From Austropuccinia psidii (Eukaryota; Basidiomycota; Pucciniomycetes; Pucciniales; Sphaerophragmiaceae): a stretch of DNA of 64,000 bases. The stretch covers positions 49,404,618-49,468,617 of the forward strand of contig JALGQZ010000008.1 in assembly GCA_023105745.1 (NCBI GenBank), read 5' to 3'. A model generated the notes under the pieces. It was not told the DNA's origin. It made no database searches and worked only from the letters and a program-made list of their open reading frames with translations. The first letter of the stretch is position 1, and each line of letters starts with the position of its first letter. Both the position numbers and the translations under genes were made by a program. Positions 12,304-25,731 of this stretch are shown here, in pieces.

Positions 12304-12900
12304 TCCAACCTCCTAAGATTTCTATGCTCTTCTCCTGAACCAGAAAGCTCTTGATGTTTAAGTAGGAGCTAATGGCCCCCTGCCAAAGGCTTGGGCATAT
12401 TTCCCACTGCTCTTCTTTGGCTGCTCTGAACCAATTTTTGTATTGGCATTGATAAATATCTATTGCTGCCACTTGAAAGTGGTTCAGCCCTTAAGATATT
12501 ATTACTAATCAGTCCAGATTCATAATTCCCGTCAAGGTTTGTGGGTACAGACCTTGGGAAATGGGGGCAACTCTGGCATGCTCCATATGTGTCTTTCTTG
12601 AGGAAGATTTGACACTTCTGGATTTGGTCTTGCCTCTTGCTTGTCCACATCCATCTGGTTGGACTGAATAGTTGTTTCCATTTCTGGTAAGAACCATTTT
12701 CACATCAATTTAAGATAAATAAAGGATTGAGAAGAGGAAACACACACCTTTTGATGGTTGTTTTGATTGTTCTGATTTAAACAAAGTGCCTCTTTTAGAA
12801 ATTTGCACTTCAATACTGTCTTAAGATTCTGCTTCCAAAGATTCTGGACTGGTAATGTATCTTTTACTGAGTCTGTTACCAGCTGCACAGTATCTGATTA
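12304..12900 (-). pseudogene. Leader exons of element D with intron 12684-12747
   Basis: Minus strand: an acceptor-like TTAATCAG near 12895, an exon to 12748, donor GTGTGT (12742-12747), acceptor TTACCAG (ending 12684), then a second exon. The ATG of the overlapping frame a (12695-12697, MVLTRNG) lies inside the intron's 3' end. Spliced in phase 1, exon 2 reads METTIQSNQMDVDKQE, an acidic protein-like sequence. The first exon has a TAA in that frame. The second exon is cut by the solo LTR at 12303. This is the same arrangement as in families I and III. Confidence 0.6.
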
Positions 12901-13272
12901 AAGACAGTAGAGAAAAAATTGATAAAAGAAAAATTATTTTTTATACTTTGAAGATATTTTTAAGATTTTGCATAAATTTTTATTTTTTTTAATATTAAAA
13001 AAATTATTCTTTTTAAAGGAAAAAACATTAAAATCTAACATTTTGAATCAAAATTAATTCAGATTAACTCAAAGAATGATTTTATAAGTTTTTGGATGTA
13101 AAAAAGCCATGTGTAAAAACAGTATAAAATCAAACCAAATTCCTCAATGAAGAAGATTTTAAGACAATTTCAAAAAGAAAAATAAATTTTACTTTAAATT
13201 GAAAGAAAAAATTATTAAATTAATATATTCTAAAAATTAAAAATATATTCATCAAGGGTAAAAGGTTCAAAA

Positions 13273-13290
13273 CACACAGCCAGGCCCCCA
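13273..13290 (-). other. Primer binding site of element D
   Basis: The minus strand reads TT then TGGGGGCCTGGCTGTGTG directly after the LTR. The first eight bases agree with the family I PBS; later positions have drifted. Confidence 0.65.
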
Positions 13291-13292
13291 AA

Positions 13293-15206
13293 TATAAGAT
13301 GTGTCTATGAAACTATTGATAATATTACTATTAATCAGCAGTACTATGACTGTTATTATGAAATATAATAATAAAGAATTATTATAACCACAATTAAATA
13401 ATGTAGAATTATTTCTTTTACGTGTTATACACTACTAGTGATTATAACAGTAAGCAGTAATTGTCTACAAGAATCAATTACAAGAAGAATTTATTAATAA
13501 AAAGTTCTTTTATTAAAATAAAGAAATTATTTTAATATATAATTATCTTTGAAAAGAATAATTATGAAGTTAATTCCTGAAGAAAACTATTACTAGAGAA
13601 AAACTTTAAGAATTATGATGAATCACTCACTATTAATCCAATGAACCTTTGAGAGGCTAATAGTAGAGAAATTTGATGTAGAATTGTGTATTTAATAGAT
13701 CAGAATTGATTTATAACAATAATACAGCAATATTGAGTTGAATTCTATGATTTCATGTCTGTCTGATTGTTTTCTGGAAGGATAAAATACTTGAGAAAAG
13801 TTTTAACTAATACTTACTTGTTGATACTAAAGGTATAATTGAATAATGTGATTATTTGGAAAAAACAGCAAGAGGAGGCCTTTTTTAAGTCTATGACAGC
13901 TCACAGAGGCATTCCATGGAGAAAATCAAAGAACAAATGAGCAATAAAACAATAAACCTTTTGGGATTATTGATTGCATCATGTGTTGTCATGTCAGATT
14001 ATCATAATTACTTAATTGAGGCTGTTACATGACTACCAACCCATTTATGGTTAAGAATAAAAGTATTAAAAACTGTAAATGTTCTTTTATTCCAAAATAA
14101 TCATTGATTTCTGAAAGGTATCAGTTTTATTGGAAATCTCATCACAGAATGTATTTTCTAGAAATTTTTAAACATTCTGTGTTTCATGTGAAATCATCAA
14201 AAATGGACTGTAAGTAGAAATTTTAATTTCACATTTAGAAGTATAAGTATTTTTTTATACAGATTTTACAGCTTTCAATTGGTCCTGAAAGTTTCAGAAA
14301 GATTCATTAAAAATTGTGTTTTTAATGAATTTTTTAAGTTTTTACCTCATTTCTACGTAGAATTGCAAATAGCAGTATATGACTGGTTGCTATGAGGTAA
14401 ATCAATGGATACTAATTCAAAAAGGGCTTTAATTACTCCTTTGGAATTTATCAATGGAAAGTCATTATGAATTGACGTGGTTACAGGAGTCTAAGTAGCT
14501 TTTTACCTCCTTGGCATGTCAAAATAGCAGGTTATTTGCTATTTTCTTATGATTTAATGTAGTTGTAACATGGTAACCAAGTTCCCAAAGTGTTTTAGTT
14601 TACTAATTGGGGCAAGATCAGCCATGGATCCAAGCTTTGGAGCTGTCCACACCTCTGAGGCCTCAGAAGTTGGGTACCCTGGCTCTCTTTGATGTCTTTT
14701 GTCCCCCTTGCTTATTTTTCACGTCAAAATAGAAATTTAAGCTTCAAGTGAGATATCCACTGTGGGTGTACCAAAAGTCCATTTAAGAATACCATTATGT
14801 TAAGTGCCCAAAACATGCATAACATTATTCTTAGTGTATATGTAACATGGGATTTCTCACATTCCCATGATTTTGGTATGAAATTGAAAAAAACAAAACT
14901 TTTCACAGATCTTTTATGTGGTATTGAGGATGGAGTATTGAAGTATTTTCCATATTACCACCTCACAGAGTTGATTTGAGCTTATTCACTCTATAGAGCT
15001 ACCCTAGGTAAAGTTTTTTGTAGAATCCAAATCTGACCTTAAATCCATGGATTTACATACTCAATAAAACGTTATTCATCTTTTCTGATATCAAAAATGA
15101 TTAATTTTGAATATATGCATGGCTTATGGGTTATGCATAGTTCAGAATTTATTTTTAAGATAATTGTGGCCTATTTGGGTTTGTCAAATATGCCTCAAGG
15201 CTCACA
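13293..15206 (-). repeat. 5' LTR of element D, family II (1914 bp)
   Basis: Minus strand begins TGTGAGCCTTGAGGC (15206) and ends ATCTTATA (13293), where the intact family ends ATCTTACA; the terminal CA has become TA. It aligns end to end with the family II solo LTRs. The right flank TCCAT (15207-15211) is the half target duplication visible. Confidence 0.9.
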
Positions 15207-16561
15207 TCCATTCACAGGAAAGAATGGTGTTGCAAATGACTGACTTAATAATATCAGTATTCACCAACAATATGAAAGAAAATAAGAGATAAGATATATC
15301 CTAGTAGATGAATCAAATTGGGGAAGGCACCCCAAGCGTTGACAGAGGCTGGTATATATGACAAGTTGAGAGCTTGACTCCTTCAGGCTGAAAACTGTTC
15401 TGTATTGATTGCTTGAGGAAATGTACACCTGGCCAAATTGGGACATGAAGTGGTTGTAATTATCTTCTCACATTCTACGGTTGAAATAAAGCACTTTAGG
15501 TAACAAGACTGTACTTGATTGATGTGGTTACCAAGGTGGATTGATGTAGCTTGCCACTTGACAACTGATTTGGAACTGCCTTTTTGATATCTCTTGAACT
15601 GAAACTCTAAGTATTCCCTACAGGTAATAATACATACTCAAAAAGAGAAAATAGCTGATGATTGAGGCCATTGGTATGTGTAAAAACACTGAAAGTGATC
15701 CTTTTCAATCCTTCTGAAAATATTAAGCCATAAGGCCTTAAAAGGTATTTTCTAATTTGAGGTGTGGTCCCCTGGATTTGGTCGCCATTTGATTGCTGGT
15801 GAAAAAGATTCATAATGGTGTATAACACCATTTATTGCATTTATGTTTGTTGAAAAAGAAATCTATCAAAAAGGCTTTGGAAGGATGGTCTTGAAAAACT
15901 TTGGAAAAATGATATTTTGGTGACTTCAGAGGATGGCTGGGTGTTTTGCCCAAAACGAGCCTTTCCAGGATTGAAACTGTATTTTCACAAAAGCCCATAA
16001 AAATGTGCAAATCTAAAAGTTAAGCCACAAATGGGCAAATATTGCGCCTTTGGATTTGTTCCCTTAATTAATGGGGAAATGGCATATTATGGCATAATGC
16101 ACCAAAAGGTGCAAACTTTGTAAAAGTGTGTGAATTGTGTAAAACTACATTTAAAGCTTGAAAATCATAATAAAGACATTAGGGCTGTATTTTCCCTATT
16201 GACTAGGAAGTTCGCAACAGTTCTCAAAGGCCATAAATGGCCACAAAATTGAAAGTGGCAAATCTGGCAGGAGAAGCATGAATATGACCAGATTTCCATG
16301 AATTGGATAATGGGGTGATCTTCAATAAAGTGGTTTAAGGGGTGATTGTCCATGGTTGTGACATTAAAGCCTAGAGTTATTTAGGGAGGGTTGGGCCAAA
16401 AAGCTCTTATTCTTGCCTTTAAAAATGGACACCAGGAATCCTTTTCAAAATTCTTCAGATTATCAATTTTTGTTTGAAATAAGAAGTTAAAAAATTCATA
16501 TTTAATTAAAATCTTTCTTTTCAAAAAGTAATAAATTCAAAATACTCCAAATTGTACAATG
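15207..16561. other. Unassigned 1.36 kb between elements D and F
   Basis: No supportable gene. Short minus-strand ORFs (15261-16353) show no recognisable domain. Phrases such as GGCCATAAATGGCC and repeated TTATGCACC-like words resemble the GGCC-rich LTR of element E, so it may be an old chromovirus LTR fragment. That is only an impression. Confidence 0.35.
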
Positions 16562-18532
16562 TGTAAGGTTTGACTATGACTCAATAAGAAAATATTACAA
16601 ATATTTTACTTATTGAACTATGAATTTCCTCATAAAGCTTCAAGAATGAAATAATAAGACTTATGATAATGGTTTCAAATGATTATATTATTAAATAAAT
16701 TTAATAATATGATCTATATTATCAAAAAATAATATAATAAAAATAAATATATTAATATTTGTTAATTGATATATTTATGGCAATTTATTTTTGTTAAAAA
16801 TAAATAATAAATGCATAAGAGCTTGTTATTTGGTAATAAAAAACAATTTTTAACATTAATGTTACTAATATAAATTTTATGTATTAATATAAATACTATT
16901 TGTATTAATAAAAAAATATTAAAGATAATAATAGAGAGAAATATATTATAATGAGTGAATATAGCTTACCTTTGACTCTTAATATAATATTTTGGATGAA
17001 TTCACGCCAAATAAAGTAAATAAAGCTTATTTAAATTGTATTTTCAAATCAAAATAAAAGCAATTACAAATATTCTTGATTTTATGTGGATCTAGACCTT
17101 TAGGGAGAATTTTAACAAGAACAATTAAAAAATTTATTTAATCACGTCAAGATTGGTGATTGTAATGAAGATGATCTTTGGTCTTTAATAATATAATCAA
17201 TTTATATATAAAGAATAAAGAAATTACCTTTTAATTCAGTTTTTTTAATGTTTTTGATGTGCCTGAGGGGGAAATGCAGTAAAAAAAGCTCTATTTATAG
17301 TAAGATCTTTCCCCCTAGAGTACAAAAGGCTTCTAGTAGATGCTTACTGATTTTATCCACTGAAATTCATCATTAGTTTAAGGCTTAATGATTATTACAT
17401 CATAATTAAACCATATTATCTCATTATTACACCCCCACTTAGAGTTATCATGATAACTCTAAGTTTGATGACATCATAGGCTTTGAAGAAGCCTAAAATT
17501 TGTGGATTTTATTCTTATTGATCATTATATAATAGTATTCACCAGTCATATCACTTATATAACTGTTACACTTCAAATAAGATTACAGTGAGTGATCATA
17601 AATGATAAATTTTGAGCTTAAGCTTTGATCATTAATAACTTTGAAGTTATACACACTACAACCAATTAGAGGGTGGATTCTGGTAGCTTAACATTTCATG
17701 ATTAAACTACCCAAATAATCAAATTAAATCATTAAAATCCTCTTTTTGATTATTTTTATTGTAATTCATCTTTTCTGTCAAAATTCACTATTTTAAACTT
17801 CAAATCAGGATTTAATGGGGTTGTACCTTGAATATAATTACAAAGGATATATCATTCTTCATGTATGGCCTAGGAGAGCCTGAATATCTACTTCAATTCC
17901 AAGCTTGGACCACTTTCACAACAAAATGGTCAATAGCTGTAGCAATTTTATTCAATAAACCCTTATAAGTTATAACCTTGTTTATAGCTTCTCAAAGAAA
18001 GTTTATATCTGTATTTTCACAGCAATCATTTTGTAACTTTGTTTTTTGTTTCAACTCTCTATCATGTGTATCTTAAGACATACCAGCTAAAAACCATGAA
18101 TATATGCACTGATCATAAAAGTGCATATATTCAGGTTATTTGCTTAAATATTGACTTTAAAAATATGACATGAAAAAGTTATATGTATAGGATTTCATTC
18201 AGAATCCAATTGTGAAATTAATTTCACATTTTGGTTCATTTTTTTCTGAGATAAATAAGAATTTATGTCTCTTTTGAGGCATTTTGACTTATTAGTCATT
18301 AAGTATTGACTTTACAATTATTCCATAAAAATGATATATGTGTATTTCATCATGGGTAATCTAATGGTATAATTTCTTTAACATTTTTACTCATTATATT
18401 CCAAGTTAATTCAGAATTTATGCATTTTTAGGGCATTTTCACTTGCTCAAAGATAATTATTTTAAAAGAATAATTATTGTAAAGTCTTCTTGTGACTCTA
18501 TTGAGTATGTGGTCGTATCTCAGATTATCAAA
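16562..18532 (-). repeat. 3' LTR of element F (about 1971 bp, diverged)
   Basis: Bounded on the right by the purine tract and on the left by TGTAAGG (minus-strand end CCTTACA), the end shared by families I and II. The start reads TTTGAT rather than TGTGA, so the terminal dinucleotide is mutated. The skeleton resembles the other LTRs but little else aligns. No matching target duplication was found. Boundaries are inferred from the PPT and the terminal motif. Confidence 0.65.
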
Positions 18533-18544
18533 TTCCCTACCACC
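18533..18544 (-). other. Polypurine tract of element F
   Basis: The minus strand reads GGTGGTAGGGAA directly before the inferred LTR, in the position of AGGGGGAGGGAA in element B. Confidence 0.55.
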
Positions 18545-18599
18545 AAAAAAGATTGTACCAAAATTGTATATAATTAATTAGGGTATCATCCCCTTTCCT

Positions 18600-21500
18600 A
18601 CCTCTTCAATAGACTTTGTTAGCCTTGAAGCTCAATAATGCTTGATTTTTCTATCCTTTAGGCTTTCTTTTGTGTCTAAACCCCCTTGATAGTTTATCAG
18701 AATTTTTATATCCTTCTCAAGTAGCCATTCATCTTCTTGAGTTGGTTTTCTATACCTTACAAGGTATTCCATTTCTTTTTTGTATCTTGTCCTTCTTCCT
18801 TTAAGGACTTTTACAACTCACTTTTCTTCTCCTTCCTCTAAAGGGGGTATCTGAAGTGGGGGTTTATTTCTTAGTGGAAATAATTCCTTGTCACTTCAGA
18901 TGTAAGGTTTTATCAGACTTACAGGGAAAGCTGGGGACTTATTCATTAGTTCACCTTTAAGCTCTAATTGCACAGCATTAGGTCCATGTAGTGCTTTTAT
19001 TATAAATGGTCCTGCAAAGGAATCTTTCAATTTCTTTTGGCCTTTTATATTATTGGAATTTAGAGTTGACACTAGGACCAAGTCTCCTATTTTGAAGTCA
19101 GGTGGTTTATGACTTTTATCCCATCTCTCTTTTGCATACTTGAAAGCATCTTGAATACATCTGTTTTAATGGTGTCTTGCTTTGTCAAGCATTAACCTGA
19201 AGCTACTTGCTGCTGGGTGTATATCCACTAAGTCCTTTTTAAGGGTATCATCAGGGATTCTTGTATTCCAGCCTTCTTCTAGCATTGCAGGTGTCTTTCC
19301 AGTTGAAGAGTGGATTGATGTTTTATATGCAAGTTCAAGAGCTGGTATGAATGTAAACCAATCATGGGTAAAACCATCAGAAGCTTTGAATTCTGGGCCA
19401 TAGGCACAGAATCTTCTGATCATTTCTTCTAAGGCTTGTATCATTCTTTCTGCTGGACCATCTGTTTGGGGGTGGTAAGCTTTTATGAATGATAGTTTTG
19501 TTCCAAACAGGTTATGAAGTTTTGTCCATAATGCTGAAGTGAATTTTGGGTCTCTACAACTGATGATGTTTTGGAATAAGCCTGTGTGGCTAATAGCTTT
19601 ATTCCATATCATTATGGCTGTATCCATAGCTGTATCATCCTTGTGACATGGTAAAAACATTGGGGTTTTGCTATATCTTTCAACTAATACTAGGCAAGCA
19701 TTGTAACTTCTATCTCCTCTTGGAGGTAATGATTTTACCCAATCCATATGAACTATTTCCCAAGGGGATTTTGGTTCTTGGATTTGGATTGTCATTCCAA
19801 ATTTTTTTACCTGTGGCTCTGTTTGCTTTTTTTCATCTGTCACATGTTTGGCAGTATTCTGCAACATCTTTCTTCCAATTTGGCCACCAAGAGCAGGTTT
19901 TTACCCTCTCTAGTGTTCTGTCTTCCAAGAGATGTCCAGCTGCAACACTATCATGACATTCATGTAGTATAGTGTTTATTAGAGTTCTATCTGTTAAAGC
20001 CGTAACACATGTATGTTTAGTTCTATGGTAAAGGCTTCCATCAAGGAGGTGGAATCTTGCTTCATCATATGCTTTTTTCCATATTTCATCTAGTTTTGAT
20101 GAAATTGATGGGTCTTTACAGTCTTTCATTAGAAGTTGGCATAAGATATGTCGGTTTTTATGCATTTTATAGCTTTCTTTAACTTGGGTAAAACATTCTG
20201 TGCCTATATCTGTTACACATATGCCTTCTATATGGTGCTCTTCCTGTGGTGCCCATGCTGTATTCTCAGGTGTATTGGACAGAGCCCATCTGCTAAGATC
20301 ATCTGCATTTTCATGAATATTACCAGACTATAGTCATATTCCCTCTATATTCATGGATGGAAATTTGCCATATTAACACATGTCTATTTGGGGTTTTCAT
20401 GTTAATTAAATATTTTACAGAATTGCAATCTGTAATTACATCAAACACTGTCCCATCTAAATAATAGTGTAATTTTTCCAAAGCCCACACTAAGCAGAGG
20501 CATTCCATTCAGCTTGCTCCATACCTTGCTTCTGTGGGCTTTATCTCTCTTGAAATGAAGCAAATTGGTCCTTCAAAAGGTTTGTCATTGATGATTTCTG
20601 TCTGGTGTAGTGCAGCACCTAGTCCTTCTCCACAAGCATCAATGTATAGTTGAAAGGGTAGCTTCCAATTTGGAATTAGAAGAAATGGGCCATTTGCTAA
20701 GGAATTTTTCAATTATTCATATGCCTTAACTCTTTCTTCAGTTTTTTCATATACTGTCTGTTGGTTGCAGAGCTAATACAATGAGTTAGCAATTCTTGCA
20801 AAATCTTTTATATGTTGTCTGTAATAACCAGAAAATCCTAGAAATAATTGCATTTCTTTCTTACTTTGGGGCATTGGTTTCAATAGTACTGCTGCTACTT
20901 TCTTTTTGTCTATACCCAAGCTTATTCCAGATGCAACATGTCCTAGTGCTTTCAGTTCACTGTATGCAAAATGACACTTTTTCAGAGAGATTTTCATGCT
21001 TGCTTGGACTATTCTTTGCAAGACTCTTTCTAGTCTCTAAAGCTGACTGTCCCAAGTCTCTGAGCAACTTATAATATCATCAATATAAGCAACCAGCCAT
21101 CCTTCTGATAATTCTTCTGGAAATATGGTATTCATCATCCTTTAGTTATGGGATGGTGCATTTTTTATACCAAATGACATTCTGAGATATTCAAGGATTC
21201 CATAGTGGTCTATTATCCTTGTTAGTTTCTTGGCATTGTCTGTTCAGATCTTTTGATGAAAACCCTTAGGAACATCCATGGCTGTGATGAGCTTAGCCTA
21301 AGGTAATTGTGTTAATGTTGTCTGGATTCTGGGTATTGGATATCTGTCAGCGATAGTATAGGTGCTTAGAGCTCTAAAGTCCCTTACCATCCTTGATTTT
21401 CTATTATTCCAGGTTATAATGACAGGTGTAGTGACCTCTACCTGTTCATTAGGTCCTACTTTCCTTGATACTCCAAGGTCCATTTGTTCTTTAATGTGTA

Positions 21501-21808
21501 CCTCTAAAGCTTCTCTAGCTCTTGGGCTGGCTGGATAAGGTTTTTTAACATTAAGGATTCTTTCTACCTCATGTCCAATTATGGTACCTAGTGGTTCCTT
21601 GTTGGTTGCAAAGGCATTTTTATATTTAAATATAAGTTCAATCAATTTTTCTTTCATTTTTACAGTCAATTCATGATTGAATTCTGCCTCTTTTAGCTGT
21701 TCAGTTATAAAAAAATCCATTTCTGTGCTTTTTTTCTTCATTCTTGACAACTGTAATTGTTCTTTTGTTATTGAAAAAGCCAGTTTTTTGTCTTTTATTG
21801 TCTCCTAT
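18600..21808 (-). pseudogene. RT, RNase H and integrase of element F (degenerate)
   Basis: Open segments on the minus strand: RT N-terminus (21298-21750), palm with the sequence before YIDD altered near 21075-21100, thumb (20773-21021), RNase H (20320-20712), integrase HHCC (19833-20165), integrase core with MDWV, the second Asp region (here SCRDPKF) and TDGPAER (19166-19867), the GPF/I-type C-terminal domain (18896-19081) and a chromodomain-like tail to about 18700. At least one stop or frameshift separates each pair, for example the TGA at 18896-18898. In SCRDPKF a Cys stands where A and B have Asp. The reading stops at 21808 inside the protease-RT linker, where a 1.9-kb insert sits. Confidence 0.85.
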
Positions 21809-23695
21809 TGTGGAACTCCTTTTGGTGTGGGATTGGATAAGGCAGTCCTTGAGGGGGAAATCACAGGTAAACAGTTTTGAATTACTGAAATAATCCTGTA
21901 ACCAAGGGTGCTAATGGTGTTTCAGCTGCCCCTCTGAATATACTAAACAATATCCCTACAGAGCTCACAAATCAAAATTTAAGATTGTAGCTTTACAACT
22001 AGAGATGAATTTTTAGCAGTCTCTATCAGACCTATTCAATAATCAGCCTAATGATAAAATAATAATACTAATTTAGATAAAATAATTTCAAAAGATAAAT
22101 TTGTAGGTGATTTTAGGATAATAAAGTAATAATTGAGTAAAATAAATAATAGATATGATAGTACTGAGTGGTGATTTTAAGTTGTTTTCTTTGTTGAAGG
22201 TATTTTGTTTTAATGGATAATAGTTCAATATGAGAAAATTTAGTAATAGTGATAATATATAATACTATTTTTTTTTGACAGTTTAAATAGTTGTTTTTGG
22301 TAAATAACTTTGATAATATGTAAAATATATTTTGTGATAATAATAATAGTGATATAGATTTTCTTCTAGTGAGAAGAGTATAATATGAAGATTTTGTTGA
22401 ATATGAGTATTTCACTAATAGATGAATTTATAATATAGGCAGACCTACTTTTAGCTACAGCTATTTATAAACCACTATTTAGTGTAATTTATTAATAATA
22501 ATTTCTAGATTAACCTACTAGTAAGGGATGAATAATTATTCTCCTTCTTGGTATATAATTATTTGCATGAGGAAAGAGGAGAAAATGAGAGAGAGAGGCC
22601 TCCTTTTATGTTGTGAGAAGTACCCATGGGCTCTCCATGTAAAGCTTTATTCTTGCCCTTGAGATAATTTTTCTGGTGTATATTTTTGTAACAAAAGTCA
22701 GATGACCTATCTGTTATACTGCATTAGTAATCTTGGACAGCCTTGAGAGATTAATGCAAGTGTGTAAAATTAAGAATGGTATCATATGACTGAGATATTT
22801 TCATCATTTGTTTGGCCAAATTTAAGATTGAGATGTTTTTGTTTGGTGGGGTTTTTGATAAAAGTATCAGATGACTCCTCCTTTACACTGCTTTAGTCAG
22901 CTTACACAGCCTTGAGGAATTAATGCTGTTGAGTAAAGGATGAAGATGGTGTCATGTGAATAAGCCCATGTATTATTTGTTTGTAAGATTTATTTAGTTC
23001 CAGGTGATTATGCTGTGTAATGTGGGGATGTCCTCTTGAGCTTTAATTCTTGATTACTGTAATTGCTGTGTACTTTACAGTTTAGTGTATTTTCCTTGCA
23101 TTCAGCTAGTTGAATTTCAACATAGTTGAATTTTAATAATCCTGTGGCTGTGTAATGTCCAGAACTTATGCATGTGGACTCCATAAGTCTTATTTGGGCT
23201 CCTGTATTGTTGTGTAATTTTTAAGTTTTTAGTGGATTTTCATGTATTGAATTGGATTTGATACTTTCAGATGATCCTTGTGTCACATGAGCTATATTTT
23301 TTTATGTGTTAGATTCTTAGTAATATAATCTTCCTGATTGATTTAGAGTGGATATAATGTTACAATGTTACTTTTCCCATGTAATTTTGAGTTTTCTGTA
23401 TGTATTAAGCCTATTGTTGATCATGTAAGCCTTATATGTAAGTTTTATTGTGTCACTCCATAAGATTGGGCTCCTCTATTATTCATTTAATTACATAAGT
23501 ATATTGAATATTTCAATTGTGAATGCTAAAATCTTCCATTCCTCCCTACTGTTGATGTTATTCCTGGGTTTTTTATGATTTTAAGCATGTCCTTTGAGTG
23601 GTTATTTCCTGAATTAGTCATTGGGATCTTGATTTTCCAACTTTTAATTTCCAAAAATTTCTTGAAACTGGTAAAAAAAGGTATGTAATACCACA
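21809..23695. repeat. Solo-LTR-like insert in element F (1887 bp), TSD CTAT
   Basis: Starts TGTGGAAC and ends ATACCACA, giving TGTGG/CCACA inverted ends with TG...CA. CTAT flanks it at 21805-21808 and 23696-23699. Removing it rejoins the protease-RT linker of element F. No coding capacity. The family is not seen elsewhere in the window, and orientation is undetermined. Confidence 0.75.
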
Positions 23696-25731
23696 CTATG
23701 GTAAAGGATCTATCTTCATGGTTAGAGATATCTATCTATGCCATAAATTGATAAGTAGTAATTTCCAAGTATAAAATGGTTAATAGTGCAGTTGTCCATT
23801 ACTACAAATTCTACTTTCAATCTGATAAATTGTGAAAGATGAGGAAAAATGAGTGTTTAGTAAATTATTCCAAGGGGCTTCATGCTTTCACTTGCACTAC
23901 TAAATTTGACTCCTTGTATTGGTATAGGTTTTTCTTCCAAATCTGGTAAAACTGTTTTCAAATAACCTTTACCAACACAGCTACAATATACTCATGTATC
24001 TAAGTTCACTTTTTCCTCTTGGTTTCCCACCGTGAAAATACTTATACTTTATTTGCCAGCTGTATATTCCAACCCTTTTGCTGGTTTTGTTCTATACAAT
24101 TTGGCATCTTGTATGTTTGTCAGGCTTGTATCAGATGTTCCAAATTGTGGTAAGCTTGAATTGACATCTAGTACTTCATATATTAAATAAATATTATTGA
24201 TTTTTTGCATTAATTATATTATTTTTGTAGCTTTTAGAAGTTACTGATTCTTCAGTGTCCTTTTCAGAATCTTCTTCTTCTTCTTTATCATTGTGGTCCT
24301 CTGTTTCCACAATTTCATTTATTTTTGCTTTTTTAAGGCAATTATTGGCTAAGTGTCTAATACCCACACATTTGTGGCATTTTCTTTGCTCATTACTGTT
24401 GAATGTATTGGGTTTGAAAGTTTCTCTTGGTTTATCTTTTTTGATAAATGGATTATTTGGACTTTTAATGTCAAAGTTTTTCCAAGTTCTGCCAATTTTT
24501 GTCCTTGTCACTATGTCTTCTAGTGCATTGATATACCCTTCTGTGGAGCACAGTTCTATAGACCTGCTTCTCAGGGCATGTTCCAATTCTCCTCCACATT
24601 TCGTAAGTATTTTCATGTGTACCAATTTTTGTGACATTTCTGGGTACAGTTCATTTAATCTTTCAGCTTGTTTTAAGAACCAACTCAAAGTCTCATCTTT
24701 GTCTGGGTCAAAGAAGGAGTTTTCAAATTCATTTTCTATTTTGTACCTCCAGGCATTGTTAGCCCACTTCGTGATTATTTCTTGTTTCCACCAAGACCAG
24801 GTATTTTTTCCATTTGTTGGCCTTATGCCATAATACCATCTTTTTGCAGATTTCTCAAACAGTGAGTGTAATCTGGCAATGATCAATTCATCTGGTATGG
24901 CATAATCTTCTTGTAGCATGTCAATTGTTTTAATAAACAACATTTGGTCATATTCACCTTCACCTGTGAATGTTGGCCATTCTTTTAATTGAGGTGCTTC
25001 TTTCATTAAGACTTGGTTATTTTCTTGATGGCTCAATTCTGTTATTAATGGATTTGTTATTTCCTCTTTTTTTGTTTAACACGAATTCTTATATGGGAAA
25101 ATTGTGTTGATAATTTTGGAATATTTAAGTTAGCCTCATTTATTTTATCCATTTTTTCAGTAATAAGTCTTATTTCACTTTGAATGTCATCTTTAAGATT
25201 CATTATTTCTTCATCACTTTTTTCTACATGGTCTAGAAGTAATTTTTGATGTGATTAAGTCTTTTCTTCAAATGTTTCAACAAAAATACTTAATTTGTTT
25301 AATATTGTTGATACTCACATCAAAATCAATTTTCAAGATTTTTTCTTTGATATCTTTTGTGTATTTATACAATTCCTGTTGGCCTTGTATTTATTCATAA
25401 TTATTTACAATTAAAAAAATTTATTTATTATTTTCAACAATAAATTCAACATTATTGATTTATTTCTTATTTTGTACAACAATATTTTGTTTAGGATGAT
25501 AAATTGTTGTTTATGTTTTGTAAGGATAATAAACTGCTTGTAGTATCTTTAAGAGCTAAAATATAGTTTTTACTTTCTGTTAAGGTATTCAAAACATCAG
25601 GAGACAAAGTTATTTCTTTTGGAAATAATTTTGTCTCATTCTTTGTTCCTCTTTGTCCTGAAATTCCATCAAGGTTTTGGCCATTTTGAAAACATTGTCC
25701 AAGGCACCTTTTTGAATTTTTGGAATCCTAT
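23696..25731 (-). pseudogene. Gag and protease of element F (degenerate)
   Basis: An open 280-codon stretch (24194-25036) holds a capsid-like region with EWPTFTGEGEYDQ and a knuckle CHKCVGIRHLANNC near 24370. The protease follows on the minus strand (23700-24060), with the catalytic region reading LDT then a TGA stop. The right end (25610-25731) carries the leader motif RIPKIQKGALDNVFKMAKT. Between about 25060 and 25600 the coiled-coil linker is broken by stops. Confidence 0.8.

Larger units (their letters stand above)
7987..15206 (-). mobile_element. Ty3/gypsy element D, family II, interrupted by A and by a solo LTR
   Basis: Minus-strand order: 5' LTR (13293-15206), PBS (13273-13290), leader exons (12304-12900), a family II solo LTR (10382-12303), then Gag, CCHC and protease to 7987, where element A breaks the start of RT. 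The remainder would lie beyond the left edge. Several in-frame stops and frameshifts make it a dead copy older than its two inserts. Confidence 0.85.
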
